This document shows, in pieces, positions 16,436 through 25,450 of a stretch of DNA of 64,000 nt. The notes beneath the pieces are model-generated. The model was not told the origin of the DNA. It made no database searches and saw only the letters and a program-made list of their open reading frames with translations. Source of the stretch: Kineothrix sp. MB12-C1 (GTDB taxonomy: Bacteria; Bacillota; Clostridia; Lachnospirales; Lachnospiraceae); contig NZ_CP132957.1 of the NCBI RefSeq assembly GCF_030863805.1, positions 620,001-684,000 of the forward strand. The letters are read 5' to 3'. A program made the translations under genes and the position numbers. Within the stretch, counting starts at the first letter, position 1; the number at the start of each line of letters is the position of its first letter.

Positions 16436-17283
16436 TCGCCTCCCTTGGTATGATGCTTTACCGTAATCGCATCCAGTATATCCACAATCGTCTCATATCG
16501 TTTGCCCGAGCCATTCTTTCTGTAGTCTCTCGGCGTACATTCGAATATCCGTTTAAACACCTGGCTGAAATACCGCTGGTCCCGAAATCCGGTTTTCTCA
16601 CAGATACTTTGAATCCGTTCTTTTCCCTCTTCCAACATCGAGGCGGCATGCATCAGTCTGATGCCGGTCAATATATCGATAAACGAGTAGCCGGTCTCCT
16701 TCTTTATGAACCGAGATAGATAGATTGGAGAGAAATGATATTCCTCCGCCAGGTCGCTAAGCGTTAAGTCCGTATTCGACCTTTTTGCTATGACGGTCAG
16801 GATATCCGTCATCTGTATTCCCACATCCAAAAAGCTATGTAGAATTTTTTCCGTGATATCATACGCTGCAATCTGATCCTGATATTGTCTGAGCATTTGG
16901 TTCTTGTATTTTTTCTGTTTGATCGTTTCAACGGCACGTCTTACCGCAGTGAGCAGTTCCTCCGGATGGACAGGCTTTAGAAGATATTCATAGACCTGAT
17001 TGCGGATGGCTTCCTTCGCATATTCAAAATCATTAAAACCGGTCAATAAAATGATAACTGTATCCTTAGTTGTCTCATATAAATAGCGGGAAAGTTCAAG
17101 ACCGTCTAATCCGGGCATTCGGATATCACTGATTACGATATCAATATCTTCATTCGCCAGCAATTCCTTCGCTTCAATCCCATTGACTGCACTGTAAATC
17201 TCTGTTATCCCTACTTCATTCCAATCCAGCGACATGAGCCCATGCCGGATTACCGCTTCATCATCTGCTATCAATAATTTCAC
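16432..17283 (-). CDS. YesN-type response regulator with AraC DNA-binding domain
   Basis: A 283-residue regulator. The receiver domain has the acidic pocket LIADDEA (Asp7-Asp8), phospho-acceptor in VISDIRMPG (Asp53), Thr in LLTGF and Lys in YLLKPVHPEE. The C-terminal AraC domain has two helix-turn-helices (LTLSDLAEEYHFSPIYLSRFIKKE and IQSICEKTGFRDQRYFSQVFK). The start is a GTG with AGGAGG nine bases upstream. At 283 residues it is short for YesN; the linker is brief. It should activate the sugar ABC operon it belongs to in response to the kinase encoded next. Confidence 0.93.
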   Translation of the reverse strand: MKLLIADDEAVIRHGLMSLDWNEVGITEIYSAVNGIEAKELLANEDIDIVISDIRMPGLDGLELSRYLYETTKDTVIILLTGFNDFEYAKEAIRNQVYEYLLKPVHPEELLTAVRRAVETIKQKKYKNQMLRQYQDQIAAYDITEKILHSFLDVGIQMTDILTVIAKRSNTDLTLSDLAEEYHFSPIYLSRFIKKETGYSFIDILTGIRLMHAASMLEEGKERIQSICEKTGFRDQRYFSQVFKRIFECTPRDYRKNGSGKRYETIVDILDAITVKHHTKGGD

Positions 17284-17311
17284 AAGCCACCTCCTGTAGC
17301 CTAACCTATAA

Positions 17312-18148
17312 CTAACCCTTTACTGCACCTGCCACCATACCTTCCATAATGTTCTTATGCAGTAAAATATATACGATCACACTCGGAATAATTGTCAGTA
17401 GGACCGCTGCAATCATCGATACATAATCAGTCGAGTACATTCCCTTAAAAGAATTCAGCCCGACCGGCAAGGTCATCTTTGCAGCATCGGTCAGAAAAAT
17501 CTGCGGCATCAACAAGTCATTCCAGACGCCGATGAACACCACCACCGCCACCGTTACGACCGACGACTTCGTAATCGGCATAATAATCTTAAAGAAGATT
17601 CGGTAAATGCTGCAGCCGTCCACTACCGCTGCTTCCTCAATATCCCGGGGAATCGTCTGAAAGAATCCGGTCAGTATAAATACCGCCATCGGAAAACCAA
17701 ACGCAATGTGTGGAATGATCACAGAAGCATGGGTGTTCAGAATCCCAAACCGATTAAAAATTGTAAACAGCGGAATAATCGTCGCATATACCGGGATCAT
17801 CATTCCCAGTAAAAATATATTCAGCATCAGTTTTGAACCTTTCCAATACATTCTGGAAATCGCATAGGATACCATGCTGCTGAGCAGTACTGTAGCTGCA
17901 ACTGCCACGACGGCTATGATAACTGAGTTGACAAAATAGATTCCGATATTCCCTTCAGTAACTGCGACAATATAATTTTTCAAGCTAAAGTTTACCGGCA
18001 TTCCCCATGGATTTGCGAACAATTCTTCGTTCGTTTTAAAGGAATTGATCAAAAGCCAGATGATCGGATAAATGCAGGTTGCTGCAAAGATGATTAATAC
18101 AATATATTTAAATACCAGTCCTATCTTTTCTTTCATGGACATCTCCAT
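17312..18148 (-). CDS. Carbohydrate ABC transporter permease (MalG/AraQ type)
   Basis: A 278-residue inner-membrane permease with six hydrophobic segments. The EAA loop reads EEAAVVDGCSIYRIFFKIIMPITK, as in CUT1 sugar permeases of the MalG class. It partners with the MalF-type permease 15 bp upstream. No ATPase gene is in this operon, so a shared MsmX-like ATPase encoded elsewhere probably energises it (known for CUT1 systems in Firmicutes). The ATG at 18148 has GAGGGAAG in front. Confidence 0.92.
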   Translation of the reverse strand: MEMSMKEKIGLVFKYIVLIIFAATCIYPIIWLLINSFKTNEELFANPWGMPVNFSLKNYIVAVTEGNIGIYFVNSVIIAVVAVAATVLLSSMVSYAISRMYWKGSKLMLNIFLLGMMIPVYATIIPLFTIFNRFGILNTHASVIIPHIAFGFPMAVFILTGFFQTIPRDIEEAAVVDGCSIYRIFFKIIMPITKSSVVTVAVVVFIGVWNDLLMPQIFLTDAAKMTLPVGLNSFKGMYSTDYVSMIAAVLLTIIPSVIVYILLHKNIMEGMVAGAVKG

Positions 18149-18163
18149 TTTCTCTTCCCTCCT

Positions 18164-19045
18164 CTAAAATTCAATCGGCTCTGACTTAAAGACATGGTTT
18201 GATATCCATACCGCACAGATACACAACAACAGCAATATCACACCGATCGCTGCAGAATATCCGTATTTAAGTGTCCTGAATCCCTGATAGTACATATAGG
18301 TCGACATTAACTCCGTACTGTGATTCGGCCCGCCTCCGGTCATAACTGCAATCAAATCATAGTATTTAAGAGATCCGGTAATGATTAGCACGGCATCGAC
18401 TTTAAGAATATTTTTAATTAGAGGGAAAGTAATGGAGCGAAACTGCACCCATTTGCTTGCGCCATCAATTTTCGCCGCCTCATAGAGAGATTCGGGAATA
18501 TTTTTCATGGCCGCAAGCTGAATAACCATATGATAGCCCACAAATTGCCACATAACAACTACAATTACACAAATCAGTGCAACTTTCTTATTGGATAACC
18601 ATGCCTGCTGTAAATTTACAAGCCCCAGCATTTCCAGCATCTTATTAAGCAGACCAAACTCCGAATTATAAACAAAGGTCCAGATCATTCCGACTGCAAC
18701 ACCACAAATAACACTCGGTAAAAAGAATACTGTCTGGAAGAAATGGCTGCCTTTAATCTTCTGGAACAACAGATTTCCAAAGAATAGTGCAAGTGGCAGG
18801 TGGGCGATCAGTGAACCCATCACCATTAAAATATTATTGCGCAGAGCCTTTAAAAAGGTTCCATCCTTAAATAAATTTACATAATTTTGTATTCCCACGA
18901 ATTTACCCGGGCTCATCATATCAGTTTGAAACAGACTGATATAGAAGTTATAAACGATCGGAACCAGGCAAAAAATAAAATAAATACAAAATGCGGGAAG
19001 TACAAATACAGCAATGCTCTTTTTATTTCCAAACACTTTATTCAT
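18164..19045 (-). CDS. Carbohydrate ABC transporter permease (MalF/UgpA type)
   Basis: A 293-residue permease with six predicted membrane spans. The EAA loop is EAAKIDGASKWVQFRSITFPLIKN and the MalF-type GGGPNHSTELMSTYMYYQGF block follows. It follows the binding protein gene after an 81-bp gap that holds a strong hairpin, a common arrangement that gives excess binding protein. GAAGGAT serves as ribosome site. Confidence 0.92.
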   Translation of the reverse strand: MNKVFGNKKSIAVFVLPAFCIYFIFCLVPIVYNFYISLFQTDMMSPGKFVGIQNYVNLFKDGTFLKALRNNILMVMGSLIAHLPLALFFGNLLFQKIKGSHFFQTVFFLPSVICGVAVGMIWTFVYNSEFGLLNKMLEMLGLVNLQQAWLSNKKVALICVIVVVMWQFVGYHMVIQLAAMKNIPESLYEAAKIDGASKWVQFRSITFPLIKNILKVDAVLIITGSLKYYDLIAVMTGGGPNHSTELMSTYMYYQGFRTLKYGYSAAIGVILLLLCICAVWISNHVFKSEPIEF

Positions 19046-19091
19046 ATTTTAATCCTTCTTTCCAAAATAAAAATGATCCTGATATGAATAC

Positions 19092-19112
19092 TCCCCGGCC
19101 CTAAGCCGGGGA
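19092..19112 (-). terminator. Intercistronic hairpin between binding protein and permease genes
   Basis: A perfect 8-bp GC-rich stem (TCCCCGGC with GCCGGGGA, loop CCTAA). On the minus strand no T-run follows, so it is more likely an mRNA-stabilising or attenuating hairpin that sets a high binding-protein to permease ratio than a full terminator. Confidence 0.6.
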
Positions 19113-19126
19113 CATTCATTACATAA

Positions 19127-20491
19127 TCATCGTGTTGCATTACTTTCAGCAAAACTTTGCAAATCGTCAAAAGCTTTCTGCACATCATCACCACCGAATA
19201 CCGCCAAACACTGGTTATTGAATTCGACACCTTCACCGGCACCGAATACACGATCCCACCACGGTGTCATACCTTTGGCTTCTTTGGATATCTCTATTAC
19301 GTCAATAACCAATGGTTTTAACTTACTTTCATCAATATCCATCTTGATGGCAGGAAGGCGCCCCTGATTATAAACCAGTTTTTCCTGAGCTGCCTGAGAT
19401 GTGTAGTATTTCAGGAAAGCAACAGCAGCTTCTTTATTTTCACAGCTCTCCGCTATCGCATAACTGCTGTCAACTGATCCTACAATAATACCGTTATTCT
19501 CCGGATTTTTAGCCGGCATGCTGAACACGCCTATATCTTCTGAAACAGGTGTTGTTTCTTCGTTGATAAAAGTGGAAACTTCCCACGCACCCATGTAATA
19601 CATTGCCGCTTTCCCCTGCTGGAATAATGCTTTTGCTTCATCCTCGCTCATGCCAAGCATACCATTCTGAAAATAACCCTTTTCAATCATCGCCTGAATT
19701 TCTTCTCCGGCCTCAATATGTGCAGGGTCATTCCACTTCTTTTCTCCACTTATAATCCCATTATATAAATCCATTCCGCCAATTCCATCCGATATCTGCT
19801 GTACAAATTCAGAAGGAACCCATGCTGTCGTTGCCGCTAATGTCATCGGTACGACGCCGTTATTCTTCAGCGTCTCACAGACATTCAAGAATTCTTCATA
19901 AGTTGCCGGAACTTCTACACCGTTATCCGCAAATATCTGCTTGTTATAATACATCATTGCAAAAGTAGTCTGTGTCGGCACTGCATAAACTTTTCCGTCA
20001 TATGTAAGTGGTTCCAGCGCTCCTTCAACAAATCTTTCTTTCCATTCACTGTCATTGTTCAGCTCTTCTGTCAGGTCATATACCTTTCCACCCTCAACAA
20101 ACGGTCTTAAATAATCCAGCTCCCAAGTAAAAAACATATCCGGCACGGAATTCGATGCCATCAGTGTAGTCAGCTTCGTTTTAAACTGTTCTCTTTCATA
20201 AAACTCAAACTGTATCTTCACGCCGAACTCATTATTTGCTGAGAAGTCATCCGCAATTTCCTGATAAGTCTCTCTGTAGGTATCTGACGCAGTTCCCGGA
20301 CACATCACAGTCATCACAGTTTCACTGCCATCCCCCTGGCTCTTATCTGCTGCATTTTCTACCTTAGCACTGGTGCTGCTTCCTTCCGAAGCATCCGCAC
20401 TTTGTTGGCTTTGTGTATTACCACAACCCATTAATAAACTTCCGGCAATGACACCTGTCATTAACATGCTGATTACTTTTTTCTTTCTCAT
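19127..20491 (-). CDS. Extracellular sugar-binding lipoprotein
   Basis: A 454-residue family-1 solute-binding lipoprotein. Signal peptide MRKKKVISMLMTGVIAGSLLMGC with the lipobox LMGC (Cys23), a Ser/Gly-rich linker, then the binding fold with SNSVPDMFFTWELDYLRPF, YAVPTQTTFAMMYYNKQIF and GKAAMYYMGAWEV, typical of CUT1 binding proteins. It is the first gene of the galactoside operon. A TATAAT -10 is at the complement of 20523-20528 with no good -35, consistent with activation by the YesN-like regulator. Confidence 0.93.
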   Translation of the reverse strand: MRKKKVISMLMTGVIAGSLLMGCGNTQSQQSADASEGSSTSAKVENAADKSQGDGSETVMTVMCPGTASDTYRETYQEIADDFSANNEFGVKIQFEFYEREQFKTKLTTLMASNSVPDMFFTWELDYLRPFVEGGKVYDLTEELNNDSEWKERFVEGALEPLTYDGKVYAVPTQTTFAMMYYNKQIFADNGVEVPATYEEFLNVCETLKNNGVVPMTLAATTAWVPSEFVQQISDGIGGMDLYNGIISGEKKWNDPAHIEAGEEIQAMIEKGYFQNGMLGMSEDEAKALFQQGKAAMYYMGAWEVSTFINEETTPVSEDIGVFSMPAKNPENNGIIVGSVDSSYAIAESCENKEAAVAFLKYYTSQAAQEKLVYNQGRLPAIKMDIDESKLKPLVIDVIEISKEAKGMTPWWDRVFGAGEGVEFNNQCLAVFGGDDVQKAFDDLQSFAESNATR

Positions 20492-20647
20492 CCTTTCTTC
20501 CTCCCTACCTTTTGATAGACAAATTATAACGAAAATTTTCCTCTTTCATAAGTGGGTTTGATAACCAAAAATGTTGAATTTTTTGCACAAGCTATTCGTA
20601 GAGTGATTTTGCGTTATCCGGTATATTTCATATACATGCATGCGAAG

Positions 20648-20676
20648 GGGCTGCCATACTCTTAGCATGGCAGCCC
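20648..20676. terminator. Hairpin downstream of the Asp/Tyr-rich lipoprotein gene
   Basis: A perfect 10-bp stem (GGGCTGCCAT with ATGGCAGCCC) around a 9-nt loop, 20 bp past the stop. No T-run follows on either strand, so it may be a weak terminator or 3'-end protecting hairpin. Confidence 0.5.
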
Positions 20677-20695
20677 GCTCTATAATTTCTATATC

Positions 20696-22003
20696 TTACC
20701 AATCTCCATAATCATCATAGGAGTCATAGCTATAATCATCATAAGAATCGTAACTGTAATCATCGTAGGAATAATCATAGTCATCATAATAATCGCCCGG
20801 ATCGCTGTAGTAATCATAATCATCGTAATAATCGCCCGGATCGCTGTAAGGATCATAATCATCGTAATAATCGCCGGGATCACTGTAGGGGTCATAATCG
20901 TCGTAATAATCACCGGGGTCGCTGTAAGGATCATAATCATAATAATTATCATAATAATAATCATAATAATCACCTGGATCGCTGTAAGGATCATAGTCAT
21001 AATAATAATCGTAATAATCACCGGGGTCACTATACGGATCATAATCATAATAGTAATCATAACCATTATAATAAGATTCTGCATACCAATCGCTGTACTC
21101 ATCATAGAAGCCCCAATATCCGCTATCATCCCAGTCCCAGCTCCACCATGCTCCATCTAGATAGTAATCCCAGTCAGGCTCATAGAACATCGAAGGATAC
21201 ACGCTATAATCAAAATCAGAATACCAACCATAATAGTAATAAGGAGGGTATATCCACTCAGTAACCGGTTGATACGTTTTCTTAGTTGCTTTTGCAGGTT
21301 TTGCCTCCGGATATTTCGTCTGATAAGTTGCTTCTTTGGTAGATACATCAACCGTTACCGGTTTCAGGACATTCATTGATGAAAAAACATTCAGAATAAG
21401 TTCGGCATCTTCATCTGTACATCCTGCCTCAAAACCCACGCTTACCATATATAAAGAAGAATTGATAATAGAAGTTGCAAAGATTCCATATCCCCCGGTT
21501 TCAGCCCCTTGCACTTCACCCGTCTCCTGTGTCGCCGCAGTATCTATGACTTCAGCGGACGCTTCTTCCTCCGGCGCAAAAAATGTACAATGGTTCGCAC
21601 GTGCACCAAACAGAATACCTTCCTTGACTTCCCCTGGATACACTCCACTCGCTATCAAAACTTGAGGAATAAGCTCTGCCGCCATACCCAGGTTCTGAAT
21701 GCCGGGCATAAAGGAAACACTTACAGATGCCAAACCATCGGGCGTCGATATTACAATAGTATCCCCGGTATCCTCAATAACGCAGGAATCATTTACGAGC
21801 ATTTCCATCATTAAACTTTGACTTTGATAAAGTTCACTTACCTGTGTAGAAGAAATGTCAGCCCCAGTCTTCTCTGACATCGATTCTTCTATTACCACTG
21901 CCTCCATATCTGTTGTTTCTGACTTACTTTCACCGCATCCTGAAAAAAGTAAAAATATTCCCAGTACCGAAATTAGTAGCGCCGTTACTCTTTTATTTTT
22001 CAC
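20696..22003 (-). CDS. Uncharacterised lipoprotein with Asp/Tyr-rich tandem-repeat C-terminus
   Basis: A 435-residue protein I do not recognise. Residues 1-23 are a lipoprotein signal (lipobox FSGC, Cys23). Residues of about 45-230 form a compact-looking domain with VIVISTPDGLASVSVSFMP and a LILNVFSSMNVL ending. From about 260 the chain is almost only Asp, Tyr, Trp, Ser, Gly and Pro: six copies of SDPGDYYD spaced 13, 16 or 20 residues apart, then two SYDSYDDY units. The repeat region is very acidic and aromatic, which suits ligand, metal or polysaccharide contact or cell-wall spanning, but no function can be claimed. Ribosome site GAGGAGGAGAG. It stands alone, next to a MalT-like regulator. 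Confidence 0.8.
   Translation of the reverse strand: MKNKRVTALLISVLGIFLLFSGCGESKSETTDMEAVVIEESMSEKTGADISSTQVSELYQSQSLMMEMLVNDSCVIEDTGDTIVISTPDGLASVSVSFMPGIQNLGMAAELIPQVLIASGVYPGEVKEGILFGARANHCTFFAPEEEASAEVIDTAATQETGEVQGAETGGYGIFATSIINSSLYMVSVGFEAGCTDEDAELILNVFSSMNVLKPVTVDVSTKEATYQTKYPEAKPAKATKKTYQPVTEWIYPPYYYYGWYSDFDYSVYPSMFYEPDWDYYLDGAWWSWDWDDSGYWGFYDEYSDWYAESYYNGYDYYYDYDPYSDPGDYYDYYYDYDPYSDPGDYYDYYYDNYYDYDPYSDPGDYYDDYDPYSDPGDYYDDYDPYSDPGDYYDDYDYYSDPGDYYDDYDYSYDDYSYDSYDDYSYDSYDDYGDW
20785..21045 (-). repeat. Coding tandem repeat (39-, 48- and 60-bp units)
   Basis: Six repeats encoding SDPGDYYD plus a variable Asp/Tyr spacer begin at about 20788, 20827, 20866, 20905, 20965 and 21013. The three proximal units are 39 bp; the others are longer by multiples of three, keeping the frame. 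Third-position differences between units show they have drifted rather than just duplicated. Confidence 0.8.
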
Positions 22004-22031
22004 AATTCTCTCCTCCTCTTTCCTATAGAAA

Positions 22032-22095
22032 AAAAATCTATCATATCATAATGATACGGTAGATTTTTAAAATAGAAGCCCCCCATTTTGGGGGG
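22032..22095 (-). terminator. Terminator region after the MalT-like gene
   Basis: Two hairpins lie in the 123-bp gap. The first met on the minus strand has a 6-bp C/G stem (22079-22084 with 22090-22095). The second pairs AAAAATCTA (22032-22040) with TAGATTTTT (22060-22068), with more pairing inside, and is followed on the minus strand by TTTTCTAT. The second is a credible intrinsic terminator. Confidence 0.6.
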
Positions 22096-22126
22096 TTTTA
22101 TTTCCATCATCTTCCTACTATAGGGA

Positions 22127-24619
22127 TTAAAATTCTAAACGGGATAGTTCGGCTTTGGAATGCACTTCTAATTTACTATATATTTTCTTAAGCGCACTTC
22201 TTACAGTGGATTCCGTAATGAAAAGCGCTTCTGCTATTTCTCCGGCACTTAGACGCTCTTTAGCGAGCAAGGCAATATCCCTCTCCCTCGGTGTCAAGGG
22301 TGATCTTGACAAAAGCAGCTTTTTTCTAATCACTCGCATTCCATTTTCCTGACGATTTGCAAGTTTTACAATTTGTTCCAGTCCTTCCTTATCAGTGACA
22401 ATCGCCTTAACTAACTCTAAAAGAGGACGAAGTTCCTTTCCATGTTCGGCAAAAGGTAAATACACTTTATCGGGCAAAGCGATAGAAAGTGCTTTGCTAA
22501 GATTCTCCTGCGCTTTATTCGTTTGTCCCTGTGCATAATTTGCTATTGCCAGATAAATTAAATGATAGATTTGCGGCAGTAAATAGTTCATTTGAGATGC
22601 CATTCCCATCATAGGCTCCGTAAGACCATATAATTCGTTGTATCTTTTCTCCAACAAAAGTAACTTGCCATAAAGCATATTTCCTTGAGGAAGGGCGAGC
22701 ACATAAAGAACTTTCTTCATCTTCTCCAAATCATACATCCAATCCGGCAATGTTTTTGTATCACCTAACGTAAGGGTAAGCTGAGCCAGACAAAGTTCAG
22801 CCATACGAAAGAGAAAACGTTCGGATCTGTTAATGGTATGCTTCCTTATATTTTCTACTGCTGCCTGATAAGCTTCTATATCGCCGCGAAGCATAAAAAT
22901 ACGGCATAACATAAATTCCGAGCAAAGACAAAGAGCTCTTTGCCTCTGTTCTCTTCCCAAGTAAACAGCCTTATGATAAAGGGCCTCAGCCTCCATATCA
23001 TTCCCCCTAAACAGCATAGTCTCTGCACGCATCACAACATCCGCACTCGTGCCATGCCCTCTTGCCAGTTTCGAATAATATGGCATACATTCATCCATGT
23101 AACCAAGCTCTTTTTCCAGTTCTCCCTGTTTACTCCAATACATTGACAAGACCGATATATTCATAAAGGTCCATGGGGTCGTCGGAAGCAGAAACTTACT
23201 GGAGCCGTCTAAATATTTCATCGCTTCCTTATGCCCTTCACTCATTTTTTGAATGTCATTGTATTCATTGAAGGATGTAAGCAAAGCGAACTCTCCTTTG
23301 ATCCGGTATAACTCTTTTTCACTAATGTCTGACGGATTTTCAATCATAGAGACAATGAGTCTTGCTAATTTAGCAAATGGTCCTCGCAATCCTCCCATAA
23401 ATAAATGGAAAGCGAAACCAATTACAGATAACGGATATTTGCGCAAGGTATCTTCCGGACATATCTGTACTAAATCTGCTATGAATTCCAGAATATCTTT
23501 TTCTTTTTGATTATTGATATACTCCGCGTCCAATGGGAGGGATAAGATAGCATCAAAATCCGAAATTTTATAATAGAACTGAGCCGCCGGATAATACTGC
23601 CCCATCATGACACATGCTTCTCCTGCCCTCTTTAGCATTCGCTTCTGAAATTCCCCTGATGTCTGATTATAGAAACGATTTCTTAAATAATCTTGCAAAA
23701 TACTATGCATGTAGTATAAATCTGTTTCAGGAAAATAGCGTATGAAGCTGTTGCTTTCAAGCAACTGTATAATATACTCCGGTATCGATTCCTTTTCGAT
23801 CATAATTTTTATTTGTTTCAACGTAAAACAATCCAAAATGGAGATCGATAGAAAAAACGCCCGTTCTTCTTCTGAAAGCTTATTCCAAACAGCCATCTTT
23901 ATGAGTTGTTCGATATCTTTTGTATGTTCGAAAATTCCTCTTTCCTGATAATTCATCATTTGCAGGCGAATGGCGGCAACCCAGCCTTCCGTACTACTAT
24001 GTATGCTTTCCAGTTCACGTTCGGAAAGAGCAAGGCCTGATATACGAAAATAGTTTCCTATGCTCTCTCTGTCAAACATAAGATCCGCATCATTTATTTC
24101 ATAGATGTTTCCATAATGAACGGTAGCTTCTTGTAAGATATGCAGTGGCTGTGTAATAAAAATAATATGAAGCATATCATTTCCATGGACGGAGAACGCA
24201 TTAATGATCTGTCGTTGAATCTCACTGGCAAATAACTGGTAATTATCAATAATGAAAAAGGTTTTCTCGTTGCAGTGTAACTTTCTTAGAAGAAGGATTA
24301 AATCTGCCAGTGTATCAGGGGTTGGAAGCTCCAGCTCCTTCAGCTCTTTCGCAACTTCACCATCTATTTGTGCAAACAAATTACAAATACCATCCCATGC
24401 CTTTATCGGTGACTCGCCCATACAAGTATACCAAAACATCTGTGATAAATTATCTGTGTATTTTTTCAGTTGTTCTCTTACGACTGTCGTTTTTCCAAAG
24501 CCTGATGGTGCTTCTATAAGAGTCAATGGATGTTTATGTATTTCGCTTATCCGCCCCTTAAGCCGTTTCGGAAAATAATATAAATCATTAATATCTTTTT
24601 TCCCTTTTTGCACCTGCAA
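22127..24619 (-). CDS. MalT-like LuxR family ATP-dependent transcriptional regulator
   Basis: An 830-residue STAND-type regulator. The N-terminal NTPase has a P-loop LIEAPSGFGKTTV (about 36-48) and a Walker B-like FFIIDNYQLF; the middle is a long helical TPR-like region; the last 65 residues are a LuxR helix-turn-helix (LTPRERDIALLAKERLSAGE..., ITESTVRSALKKIYSKL). Proteins of this design bind ATP and an inducer, oligomerise and activate promoters. The start is a TTG with GGGAGGG five bases upstream; no ATG is available in this frame. It may control the Asp/Tyr-rich lipoprotein just downstream (inference). A decayed copy of repeat family A lies upstream. Confidence 0.88.
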   Translation of the reverse strand: MQVQKGKKDINDLYYFPKRLKGRISEIHKHPLTLIEAPSGFGKTTVVREQLKKYTDNLSQMFWYTCMGESPIKAWDGICNLFAQIDGEVAKELKELELPTPDTLADLILLLRKLHCNEKTFFIIDNYQLFASEIQRQIINAFSVHGNDMLHIIFITQPLHILQEATVHYGNIYEINDADLMFDRESIGNYFRISGLALSERELESIHSSTEGWVAAIRLQMMNYQERGIFEHTKDIEQLIKMAVWNKLSEEERAFFLSISILDCFTLKQIKIMIEKESIPEYIIQLLESNSFIRYFPETDLYYMHSILQDYLRNRFYNQTSGEFQKRMLKRAGEACVMMGQYYPAAQFYYKISDFDAILSLPLDAEYINNQKEKDILEFIADLVQICPEDTLRKYPLSVIGFAFHLFMGGLRGPFAKLARLIVSMIENPSDISEKELYRIKGEFALLTSFNEYNDIQKMSEGHKEAMKYLDGSSKFLLPTTPWTFMNISVLSMYWSKQGELEKELGYMDECMPYYSKLARGHGTSADVVMRAETMLFRGNDMEAEALYHKAVYLGREQRQRALCLCSEFMLCRIFMLRGDIEAYQAAVENIRKHTINRSERFLFRMAELCLAQLTLTLGDTKTLPDWMYDLEKMKKVLYVLALPQGNMLYGKLLLLEKRYNELYGLTEPMMGMASQMNYLLPQIYHLIYLAIANYAQGQTNKAQENLSKALSIALPDKVYLPFAEHGKELRPLLELVKAIVTDKEGLEQIVKLANRQENGMRVIRKKLLLSRSPLTPRERDIALLAKERLSAGEIAEALFITESTVRSALKKIYSKLEVHSKAELSRLEF

Positions 24620-24638
24620 CCATTCCCTCCCAAATCAA

Positions 24639-24674
24639 TGACTGTTCGTATCCGCTCAGTAGCCTCGCAGTTAC
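24639..24674. repeat. Diverged copy of repeat family A
   Basis: TGACTGTTCG...CTCAGTAGCCTCGCAGTTAC: the family A end motif with about nine extra bases in the loop. It lies between the end of the cobalamin cluster and the MalT-like gene. Confidence 0.45.
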
Positions 24675-24742
24675 GGTTATTCCAATTTTTACCAAATAGG
24701 GTTATTATTATCATATTATAAATTATATATGATTACAATCAT

Positions 24743-25450
24743 TTAATCATTTCGATCCGGCTGTTCCTTTACGATCACAATCGTTAGATATCCACTGCTT
24801 TCATCCAGATTTTCCATCCCTTCCGCTATTCTTTCCTCTTCCATTCCACAATTGGAAACAGCATACACTTGCAGGCTATCTTTTTGGGATTCCTTCAACA
24901 TTTTCTTTAATTCTGCCAGCCTTTTCCCGGACTTCATATAGACCTTAGTTCCCTCTAGCGAAAGTGTCTTCCTAATATCATAAGAGGCAGGTATTATATG
25001 AATCTCTTCTTTATTATCTCCAAGAGAAATACCGAGTGACGCGGCAGCAGCACAGAAAGAAGGGACTCCGCTCACCATATGAGCAGCACCCCCTCTTTCC
25101 TTCACTTTGGAATGGATGTAGCTATAAGTAGAATAAACAGCAGGGTCACCAATTGTCAAAAATGCCACTGTCTTCCCCTGCTCCAATAAGGCTGCAATAT
25201 CTTCATATATTCGATTATGGGAAGTTTCAAGTACCTTCTTATCTTTTGTCATAGCAAAAGGCATACATATGACTTCTTTTTCGTTAATTTCAGGATATGC
25301 TCCCTGCGCAATCAGATAGGAGTGACACTTATCCTTCGGAGCGGACGGCAGAATAATAACATCGCTTTGTCTCATATATTTCAATGCTTTTAATGTAATC
25401 AACTCCGGATCCCCCGGTCCTACTCCGATTCCATATAAAATACCTTTCAT
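24743..25450 (-). CDS. cbiL: Cobalt-precorrin-2 C20-methyltransferase
   Basis: A 235-residue SAM-dependent tetrapyrrole methylase. The CbiL pattern opens GILYGIGVGPGDPELITLKALKYM; the SAM-binding GDPAVYSTYSY and SGVPSFCAAAASLG blocks follow. It adds the C20 methyl to cobalt-precorrin-2. It is the last gene of the cobalamin cluster and overlaps the ATPase gene by 4 bp (ATGA). Length fits the family. Confidence 0.93.
   Translation of the reverse strand: MKGILYGIGVGPGDPELITLKALKYMRQSDVIILPSAPKDKCHSYLIAQGAYPEINEKEVICMPFAMTKDKKVLETSHNRIYEDIAALLEQGKTVAFLTIGDPAVYSTYSYIHSKVKERGGAAHMVSGVPSFCAAAASLGISLGDNKEEIHIIPASYDIRKTLSLEGTKVYMKSGKRLAELKKMLKESQKDSLQVYAVSNCGMEEERIAEGMENLDESSGYLTIVIVKEQPDRND

Noticed and set aside
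20689-21156. 155-codon frame rich in Ile, Met and Thr, apparently a long hydrophobic protein
   Set aside because: It is an out-of-frame shadow of the Asp/Tyr repeat region; the repeat DNA has no stops in this frame. The lipoprotein frame has the signal peptide, ribosome site and structure.
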